Assembly: GCA_025934485.1 (NCBI GenBank)
Contig: JAICXX010000005.1
Coordinates: 1 to 64,000 of the forward strand
Direction: 5' to 3'
Length of the DNA stretch: 64,000 nucleotides
Source of the DNA: Chitinophagaceae bacterium
GTDB taxonomy: Bacteria; Bacteroidota; Bacteroidia; Chitinophagales; Chitinophagaceae
The stretch's first letter is position 1; every line of letters begins with the position of its first letter. The notes beneath the pieces were generated by a model. It was not told the origin of the DNA and did not search any database. It worked only from the letters and a program-made list of their open reading frames with translations. The position numbers and the translations under genes are program-made. Shown here one piece after another: positions 37,173-45,400 of this stretch.

Positions 37173-38252
37173 ATGAGTAAACTGTCGATTAAGGATATAG
37201 CAAAGGCGCTGAACATCAGTACAGCGACGATCTCCTATGTCCTCAACGGCAAAGCCAGGGAAATGCGCATCAGCGACAGCCTCGAAAAAAAGATCCTGAA
37301 ATTTGCTCGCGACAACAACTACCAGCCCCGCAAACTGCCTATTAGCCTGCGCACCGGCCGCACCGATATCATCTGCCTCATGGTCGAAGACATCGCCGAC
37401 AATTTCTTCGCCGCCATCGCCGGCCGCATCGCCGAGCTGACCAGACCCCTGGGCATCAAGGTGGTTTACATGAGCACCGACAACGACACCGAGAAGACAC
37501 GCGAGCTCATCGCCGACTTCCGCCGCCAGAATGTCGATGGATTCATCATCAGCCCGCCGCCAGGGATCGAACGCGATATCCGCCAGCTCATCTCCGATGA
37601 GATACCCGTCGTGCTCTTCGACCGGCCGCTGAAAAATATCCGCACACCCTACGTCGGCGTCGACAACGGCAAGAGCAGCGAAAATGCAGTAATGCATCTC
37701 TACAACCAGGGATTTCGCCATGTCGCCTTCATCACCCTCGACTCCGATCAGGGCCAGATGGCGGATCGCCTTAACGGCTATAAACGCGCGGCCGGGCGCA
37801 CCGGAATGCCCGTCCTGGTAAAAAAGATCGGCTTTGCCGAACGCGACACACCGGCCGCCGTGGAAAAGATAGCCCGCTTCCTCAGCAGTAAATCCGGCAT
37901 CGACGCCGTCTTCTTTGCCACCGGCTCGCTGGCGCTCAGCGGACTCGAAGCCCTTCGGCTCCTCTCCTGGAAGATTGGCCACGACGTCGGCATGGTCGTC
38001 TTCGACGATAACAATTTCCTTCGGGCACACAGCCCCTCCATCACCGCAGTGGCTCAACCCGTCAATGAACTGTGCGAAGCCCTCGTCAATCTGCTCAGCA
38101 CGAACCTCACCGGCAAGAGCAATAAGAAAACCGAAAAGATCATCCTGCCGACAAAGCTCGTAGTCCGGCAATCGTCCATGCCACTCCCGGCCGCCAACCC
38201 GGTCACAACCCCCGCCGCCGCCCCCATCGCGGCAAAACATAAAATTGGCTAA
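37173..38252 (+). CDS. LacI-family regulator with intact HTH
   Basis: The protein of 359 residues has an N-terminal HTH (SIKDIAKALNISTATISYVL) and an effector domain (IICLMVEDIADNFFAAIAGR, GFIISPPPGIERDI, IPVVLFDRPL, DAVFFATGSLALSGLEALRL, MVVFDDNNF). The effector domain is of the same subgroup as the HTH-less proteins at 29295 and 49248, sharing LVEDI/LVDHV-x-FF-A near its start. It ends with an Ala/Pro-rich tail. It lies between the GH97 gene and the hybrid two-component gene, 39 and 12 bases away, so all are probably one transcript. Likely operators are the two palindromes at 29207-29254, but this is inference. Confidence 0.92.
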   Translation: MSKLSIKDIAKALNISTATISYVLNGKAREMRISDSLEKKILKFARDNNYQPRKLPISLRTGRTDIICLMVEDIADNFFAAIAGRIAELTRPLGIKVVYMSTDNDTEKTRELIADFRRQNVDGFIISPPPGIERDIRQLISDEIPVVLFDRPLKNIRTPYVGVDNGKSSENAVMHLYNQGFRHVAFITLDSDQGQMADRLNGYKRAAGRTGMPVLVKKIGFAERDTPAAVEKIARFLSSKSGIDAVFFATGSLALSGLEALRLLSWKIGHDVGMVVFDDNNFLRAHSPSITAVAQPVNELCEALVNLLSTNLTGKSNKKTEKIILPTKLVVRQSSMPLPAANPVTTPAAAPIAAKHKIG

Positions 38253-38264
38253 CTTCAAGTCTGC

Positions 38265-41200
38265 ATGACAAGACGATGGTACATAGGACTCCTATTCTTC
38301 ATCACATCCACGACAGTACAAGCCGAGCACCCGCCGCTTACCCCGGTGGTATTCCTCGACATTCAACAAGGCCTGTCCAACAATACTGTCCGCTGTATCT
38401 TCCAGGATCATAACGGCTTTCTCTGGTTCGGGACCCGCGACGGACTAAACCGCTATGATGGCAATACATTTACCGTCTTCCGTCACCAGTTCAAAGACAC
38501 CAATTCTCTCCTTAGCAATTACGTCCTCAGCCTGCTCGAAGATAACACCGGAAGGATCTGGATCGGCACCCGCCAGGGTCTCTGTATCTACGATCCGCTG
38601 CTGGGCCGCTTCTCCACGCTCAGCTGGACCGACCCCCAAGGTCACAAAAGACCCATAGACGACGTGATAAAAGAGCTTTGTGACGACGGCCATGGCAACA
38701 TCCTCATCGGCACCGAAGAAACCGGCCTGCTGATCTATCTAAAGGGCGCATCGGCAGCCATTCCCGTCACCATCGCCCAAACACCGGCGGCAACCTCATA
38801 CGGTATTCACGCCATAAAAGCCGACGGCGACAACATCTGGGTGCAGGTCCAAAAAAAAGGTCTCTGTCGTTTCGACGCCACAACAAGAAAGCTCCACCTC
38901 GTCAACACCCAACTTCCACTCGCCGGCTCACTGGAGATCGCCGCCCATACACTCTGGGCCGGCAGCGGTGCAAACCTTTATCGCTACGACGCCACAATCA
39001 ACACCTTCACCCGCACCTGGACCCTGCCCGCAAAAAGCCAGGATGAGATTTGGGTGTTGAGATCGAACGAAAAAGGCGGGCTGCTCCTGGGCACCGTCAA
39101 CGGCCGCGTACTCACCTGGGATCTCGATGCTAAAAAAATACTGCCGCAACCTCTCGACGACAGTACGGAAACCCTCCAATATGGGACCATCTATGCCCTC
39201 TGCATGGCACATGACGGCAGCGGATGGATCGGTACAGCCAAAGGCGGCGTCGGTGTCATCGACCCCCAACGCAGCCGGTTCCATACCTTTTCCCACCTCC
39301 CCGGTCTCGCCGGCAGCCCCGCCGATTTTGTGACCTGCTTTGCCGAAACGCCCGATAGCAATCTGCTCGTCGGCACGGAAGGGAATGGCATCCTGCTCTA
39401 CGACAGACACAGGCAGCGGTTCACCCACTTCGGCGTAAGGCGGCCATCAACGGATAAAGTGATCAGCCTCTATTCTGACAGCACCGGTCATATCTGGGCC
39501 GCGGTGCAGGGCGCCGGCATCGACCGTATCGACCTCCGCACCGGCCACACGGATCATTACTACTGCAATAAAGCACCCTCCGGCCAGGAGACTAATTGGG
39601 TTTGGGTCGTCTATGGCGACCGCGAACACAACATCTGGGCTACGACACTTCGCCAGGTAAGCCTCATGGGCGCCCTGTATCGCTTCGACCCAGCCACGGA
39701 TCACTTCACCCTCTTCGATCCCAACCTCAGCGATATCTTTGCCCTCTATGAAGACCATGAAGGCTCTCTCTGGGGCGGCAATCTCAGCCAGCTCATCGAG
39801 ATAGACCGCACCACCCGCCACCATAACTATTACCCCGTAGGCGCCACGGTCCATTGTATCTATGAAGACCACAAAGGCTCCCTCTGGTTGGGAACCGAAG
39901 GGGGCGGACTCCTCCGCTTCGACCGCCACCGCCACACCATCACCGATCGCTATACCACCGATGAGGGACTTTGCAACAATACCGTCAACGCCATCCTCGA
40001 AGACAGCACCGGCGCGCTCTGGCTAAGCACGGCGTATGGCCTTTCCCGTTTCAACCCCGCCACGAAAAGATTCCGCAATTATTACGAAAGCGATGGCCTG
40101 CAGAGCAACGAGTTCATCTACAACTCCGCATTGGCATTGCGTTCAGGCGAATTCGCCTTCGGCGGCATCAAAGGCTTTAACCTTTTCGACCCCGCGGACA
40201 TCAGCGAAACCCGCGAGATGCCGCACCTCATGCTCACCGCGATCACCGTCAATGGGGAACCCATCCAAAAAGACACCACCCTCGTCGAACGCTGGGGCTC
40301 CAGCCAGGCACAAGCTATCAGCGTCCCCTACGACAAGGCCTTCCTTTCCTTTGACTTTACCGCGCTCGAATTCTCCACACCCGGCGAGATCCGCTACGCA
40401 TATTACATGGAAGGATGGGACCACAAATGGACACAGGCAGGTGCGCAGCGACAGGCTACTTACACCCACCTGGAACCCGGACACTATCTCTTCCATGTTA
40501 GGAATACCGATGCGGAAGGCACCTGGAATCCCATGGACATGACCCTCGGTATCACGATCCTCCCACCGTGGTATCGTACCTCCTGGGCCTATACGCTGTA
40601 TATCCTTATAGTCGCGGGTCTGCTCTATCTGTATTTACACTACAAAACCCGCCAGACCCGTCTAACCTATGAGATCGCCATGACAAAACTCACCGCGGAA
40701 AAGGAGCGCGCCGAACACGAAAAACGCATCGGCTTCTTCACGAACATCGCCCACGAATTTCGCACCCCGCTTACGCTGATCATCAATCCGATAAAGGACC
40801 TTCTCAAGAAAAACGCTGATACCGGTTACGAACAGGCAGAACTGCAGGTAGTTCACCGCAACGCCCGCCGCATGCTCAGCCTCGTCGATCAGTTGCTCCT
40901 GTTCCGAAAAGCGGATAGCGGTGAAGACCGGCTCATCACCAGCCGCATGAACCTCGTCGACCTCGGCCGTGAGGTATTTCTGAGCTTCACCCAGCAGGCA
41001 CGCGCCAAAGATATCCGTTATACCTTCGACTGCACTAGCCAGACGCTGGACATCATTGCGGACCGCGATAAACTCGAGATCATCTTATTCAACCTCGTCT
41101 CCAATGCGCTGAAATATACCCCGCCGGGGGGCGAGGTCACAGTCTCCATGACCACATCCAATAACATGATCGAAATAAGCGTCGCGGATTCCGGTCCGGG

Positions 41201-42344
41201 GATACCCGCGGCGGCCGGCGACAAGATCTTCCAGCGCTTCTACCAGTCCGAAAGCACCGGAACCACCGGCGCAGAGAAACGGCCAAAGCCAGGTTTCGGC
41301 ATCGGCCTCTACCTTGCCCGTCAGTTCGCACTCGCCCACAACGGCGACCTGACCTATACCAGCAAAGAAGGTATAGGTACCAGCTTCGTCCTGCGTCTTC
41401 CGGCAAACACCGCAAATCCCGTCGCCGCTCCACTCGAACACATCGACCATCCCGGCGAATTATTTCAGGAACTCATCACCGCCGAGATGGCAACTTCCGG
41501 CGAAGACACCGAAACCCCTATAGCCACACCCGCCCCACTCATCGATGAAAAATATTCCCTGCTCATCATCGACGATGACCAATCGCTGCGGCAATACATC
41601 GCTGCCATCTTCCGCCCCACCATGACCGTCTATGAAGCGCCGGATGGGACACAAGGCCTCCGGCAGGCATTGGAACACCTGCCCGACCTCGTCATCAGCG
41701 ACATTCGGATGCAGGGCATCAATGGCATCGATGTCTGCAAGGCCCTCAAAACAGACCCCATATCCCGGCATATCCCCGTGATCCTCCTCACCGGTACGCC
41801 CACAGCCGATTCGGAAATGCAGGGGACCCAGGGAGGCGCCGATCTCTATCTCACAAAGCCCTTCGACAAAGACCTGCTTCGCGCGCGTGTCACTAACCTG
41901 CTACAAAGCCGCAACAGCTTTCGCGAAGCGCTTTTCAACGAGATCACCGGCAACCAACCGCTCCGCGGCATCTCGGATGCGGATAAGACCTTCCTCGATA
42001 AATGCATCGGCATCATCGAACAACATCTCGATGAAGAAGACTTCGCAATCCCGGAACTGGCTACTGCCATGGGCGTCAGCCATTCCTCGCTCTACAAAAA
42101 AATAAAGGCCCTCACCGGTCAGTCGCTCAACGCCTTTATCCGGCAGGTGCGCTTGCGCAATGCGGCCATCCTTTGCATCAACACCGAATTAAATGTGAAC
42201 GAGATCGCCGCCAGGGTCGGCATCCTCGACCGCACCCATTTTCGCGAACAGTTCCAAAAGGTCTATGGCATCACAGCCGCCGAATACATCCGCAAATACC
42301 GTAAACCCCTCTCTTCACGCTACACGATCAAAAAGAACAAATAA
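38265..42344 (+). CDS. hybrid two-component system regulator (HTCS)
   Basis: The protein of 1359 residues is a complete HTCS in one chain. It has a signal segment, a periplasmic sensor made of two-component beta-propeller repeats (about 28-670, for example GLSNNTVRCIFQDHNGFLWF), a Y_Y_Y domain (about 690-760) and one membrane helix near 775-795. The HisKA domain carries His830 in NIAHEFRTPLTLIINP. The ATPase (LVSNALKYTPPG, GFGIGLYLARQF) is followed by a receiver with Asp1146 (VISDIRMQGINGID) and a C-terminal AraC HTH (about 1250-1350). Such proteins bind oligosaccharides in the periplasm and activate PUL genes. It is odd to find one in the same operon with a LacI regulator and an HTH-less LacI-like protein. 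Confidence 0.95.
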   Translation: MTRRWYIGLLFFITSTTVQAEHPPLTPVVFLDIQQGLSNNTVRCIFQDHNGFLWFGTRDGLNRYDGNTFTVFRHQFKDTNSLLSNYVLSLLEDNTGRIWIGTRQGLCIYDPLLGRFSTLSWTDPQGHKRPIDDVIKELCDDGHGNILIGTEETGLLIYLKGASAAIPVTIAQTPAATSYGIHAIKADGDNIWVQVQKKGLCRFDATTRKLHLVNTQLPLAGSLEIAAHTLWAGSGANLYRYDATINTFTRTWTLPAKSQDEIWVLRSNEKGGLLLGTVNGRVLTWDLDAKKILPQPLDDSTETLQYGTIYALCMAHDGSGWIGTAKGGVGVIDPQRSRFHTFSHLPGLAGSPADFVTCFAETPDSNLLVGTEGNGILLYDRHRQRFTHFGVRRPSTDKVISLYSDSTGHIWAAVQGAGIDRIDLRTGHTDHYYCNKAPSGQETNWVWVVYGDREHNIWATTLRQVSLMGALYRFDPATDHFTLFDPNLSDIFALYEDHEGSLWGGNLSQLIEIDRTTRHHNYYPVGATVHCIYEDHKGSLWLGTEGGGLLRFDRHRHTITDRYTTDEGLCNNTVNAILEDSTGALWLSTAYGLSRFNPATKRFRNYYESDGLQSNEFIYNSALALRSGEFAFGGIKGFNLFDPADISETREMPHLMLTAITVNGEPIQKDTTLVERWGSSQAQAISVPYDKAFLSFDFTALEFSTPGEIRYAYYMEGWDHKWTQAGAQRQATYTHLEPGHYLFHVRNTDAEGTWNPMDMTLGITILPPWYRTSWAYTLYILIVAGLLYLYLHYKTRQTRLTYEIAMTKLTAEKERAEHEKRIGFFTNIAHEFRTPLTLIINPIKDLLKKNADTGYEQAELQVVHRNARRMLSLVDQLLLFRKADSGEDRLITSRMNLVDLGREVFLSFTQQARAKDIRYTFDCTSQTLDIIADRDKLEIILFNLVSNALKYTPPGGEVTVSMTTSNNMIEISVADSGPGIPAAAGDKIFQRFYQSESTGTTGAEKRPKPGFGIGLYLARQFALAHNGDLTYTSKEGIGTSFVLRLPANTANPVAAPLEHIDHPGELFQELITAEMATSGEDTETPIATPAPLIDEKYSLLIIDDDQSLRQYIAAIFRPTMTVYEAPDGTQGLRQALEHLPDLVISDIRMQGINGIDVCKALKTDPISRHIPVILLTGTPTADSEMQGTQGGADLYLTKPFDKDLLRARVTNLLQSRNSFREALFNEITGNQPLRGISDADKTFLDKCIGIIEQHLDEEDFAIPELATAMGVSHSSLYKKIKALTGQSLNAFIRQVRLRNAAILCINTELNVNEIAARVGILDRTHFREQFQKVYGITAAEYIRKYRKPLSSRYTIKKNK

Positions 42345-42461
42345 AAGTCTCCCTGGATCGGCGCAAAGCTCGGCATCTTCTGCACAAGCCCCGCCGACGC
42401 AAAGACCGGCAGCTGCGCCGACTTCGATTAGTTTAGACTCTCCGGATCACTCGATCAATAG
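42345..42461 (+). pseudogene. decayed C-terminal tail of a GH43-type enzyme
   Basis: Directly after the HTCS stop, and in the same frame, 28 codons read KSPWIGAKLGIFC then TSPADAKTGSCADFD, followed by TAG and then FRL. This matches the end of GH43 beta-xylosidase or arabinofuranosidase concanavalin-like domains, which finish with an AK-x-G-L-F motif and A-D-F-D-W-F-R. The amber codon sits exactly where Trp (TGG) is expected. The remnant has no start and overlaps the end of the minus-strand lyase gene. It suggests a deletion fused the HTCS gene to the tail of a lost GH43 gene. Support is motif recognition only. Confidence 0.6.
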
Positions 42462-45400
42462 CTTCACCGGCTCCCCGTCATTCAACCGTAAGAGATACAT
42501 CCCGGCAGCCAAAGGCGACGGCAACAGCACCTGTATCGTCGATCCATCATATCGCTGCACCAGCTGGGCGAGGATCGCACGCCCCGTATTATCATACAAG
42601 CTCAGCTTGATGGTCGAACCCACGAACCCCGGGCCAGCCTTGACATAGAACACCCGTCCCACTACGGGATTCGGCCAAACGGACACAGACGACAGTCTCG
42701 CCGCTCCGGCTTGCATCGCACCGGCCGCGGCAAACGAGCCAGCCACAGCACCCCCGGGCTCCAACCCATAGATCAGCTGCCCCTTATAGTATACCGTGAT
42801 ATGATCGTTCGGCGCAAACGAACCCGCAGCCGGCATCCACGACCAGTCATTGACCTCGTTGAAATTGCTCCAGTCAGACTTTGCGATCCGATATTGAATA
42901 TTCCCCGTGCTGCTCAACGGATACAAGGCACCGGCAGACGAATCCACCCCCAGCTCGAAATAAGTGTCGGCGCTATCCAAAGCGGGTGACAGCGAAACGA
43001 ACCGCCCGGTCAAAGAAGAGCTCCCCAGCTGCGCATAGTCGATCCAGTAATTCAACGCCGCAGTCCCATCCTCCGTAAACCAATACTGTACACGCAAATC
43101 ATTGTACGAAAGCGGTACATTACCCCGGTTGGTTAACTGCAGATAAGTGCTGATCGTGTTACCCGCCGTCTTTCGATTCTGATTCTCATACAACGGCTGC
43201 ACCGAAACCACCGGCGCTACCGCCAAAGGCTCGACACCCCATACCAGCACCCCATTGCGATAAAGCGTAAAGTTACCATTCGCTCCATACGAAGCCGTGT
43301 TCGCAAACGAATAGTCATTGTTCTGATCCATCTCCGGCCAGGCCGCACCGGCAACCCGGGTCTGGATCTCTCCCGATGAGCCACCGGGCGCCAACACACC
43401 GGCTAAAGAATCGAAACTATATTGCACATAACCAAAAGCCTGGTTATACGGCAAAGCCAGCGGAACGTACCCTCCTTGTACCAACCCGCTGCCCAGCGCG
43501 GCATAATCGACCCACGTATTGATGCCGCCGTAGTTCTCAGGCGTGAACCAGTACCGCGCGGTCAACCCACTATAGGCATAGCCCAGGCTATCGGCGTTCA
43601 CGACTTCAAAGAACGGTCGCAACGTATTGGTGGACGTATCGCCGGCATCACTTCCATTCCGGTAAAGCACCTGCAGATTTACCGGTAACACCGTCAATTG
43701 CTGGCTCGCCGAAACACTATTGTATACATTATTGCCCGCCTGCGTCGCCGTCACAACCGTCGTCCCGGCAGTAAGCGCATGGATATTCCCATTCCGGATC
43801 ACCGCGACAAGCGTGTCGGAACTGCTAAAGCTCACAGGCCCTCCTGTGGAAGCAACCGCCGAAAGCGTTTGGTCAGCATCGCCCAAATGCATCGCGGCCA
43901 GCAAGTCGAAGCTCAGCGTCTGATTCAGCTTGGCGATACCCCAAAACTGTATCTCGGCCACATTACAAAAACCATTGTCAGGCGACAGATAGCGCAGATA
44001 GTGATAAACACCCGAATCCGGGATCTGCGAGGACGTATATACCCCCGCAGCAGGCAGGGTATCGACAGTAAACAATGTCTTTGCATCACTGAAATCGGCC
44101 TTATTGGCGCCCTGAAACACGCCACCTACCATGCGTTGCGGGAAGGTACTACGCGGCACAAAACTTATCTGCGTAACCCGCGCACCGGTGTCCGCACCCA
44201 ACGCGATACCTACCCAGGCGCTGTCGCCCACAGGGGCATCGAAATAGGTATTGAGATTCCCATCCATAGCCGCCGCATCGGTATTCGCCGCCACATTACC
44301 ATACGAACCGGACGTGCCGATCAACCCACCATGCAAAGCAGCCCCTGCCACCAGCGTCACCGGCGTCGAAACCTGCCCTACACCATACGAGTCGATACCA
44401 CTCACCGTATAAAAATAGGTCGATCCCACGGTCGTTAGCGTGTCGGCAAAGCTCAGCCCCGACACCGTACCCACTACCGAATAAGGACCGGCGCCTGTTG
44501 AAGCCCGTTTGACCTGGTAGGAGCTCGCCCAACGGTCAGGCGCCCAGCCAAGCGAAACGCCCTTGACGGCAGAAGCCGCCGAAAACGAAACCGGCGGAGG
44601 CGGCGTACCTGTCGGCGTATCCACCCGGCTATATCCCCAGAACTGGATCTCGGCCACATTACAATAACCATTAGTGCCGGAAACATACCTTAGATACCGG
44701 AAATGCATGCTATCACTCACCTGTCCATCGGTATAAACACCCTGCGTCGGCGCAAGGCTCACAGGATACAACGTCACCGCATCACTGAAATCCGGCAGAT
44801 TAGCGCCCTGAAAGACACCACCCACCATCCGCGACGCGTAATTCACCCGCGGTACAAAGCTCACCCGCGTGATCACCACGCTGGTATCCAGTCCCAGATC
44901 GATCCCCACCCAATCCCCGCTACCCTGCGGCGCATCAAAGAACGTGGCAATATTCCCATCCATCGCCGCCGCAGCAGTATTCTTCGCATTATTACCAAAA
45001 GACCCAGGGGTGCCGATCAGCGAGCCGGAAACCTTTATCGGCATCGTAAAGACCGCCGTATCCGAAGGTCCGGCTCCCAGCCGGTTTACCCCGCTAATAG
45101 TATAATAATAAGAGGCTCCATTCACAACCCCCGAATCAACCAAAACAGTCGTGTCCGTCGAACCCACCGTCACAAAAGGCCCGGCAGCCGCCACCGAACG
45201 TTGAACAATATAACCGGTTGCCCCGGACACTAATGACCAGCTCAGCGAGACCCGCGAGTTCCCCGCAACAAAGCCCACTCCCGCCGGCGCTTTCGGTAAA
45301 CTCAACGGCAACGTCTGCACCCTGATCTCCGGCGTAGAAACCCCCGCACCCGCCACATCAGACGCCGACACGATATAATAGAAAGTGGTGCTGTCGGGCA

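Noticed and set aside
37158-38258. A 366-codon open frame antisense to the LacI gene
   Set aside because: It mirrors a clear LacI protein; the frame is open because of GC-rich third positions and has no family features.
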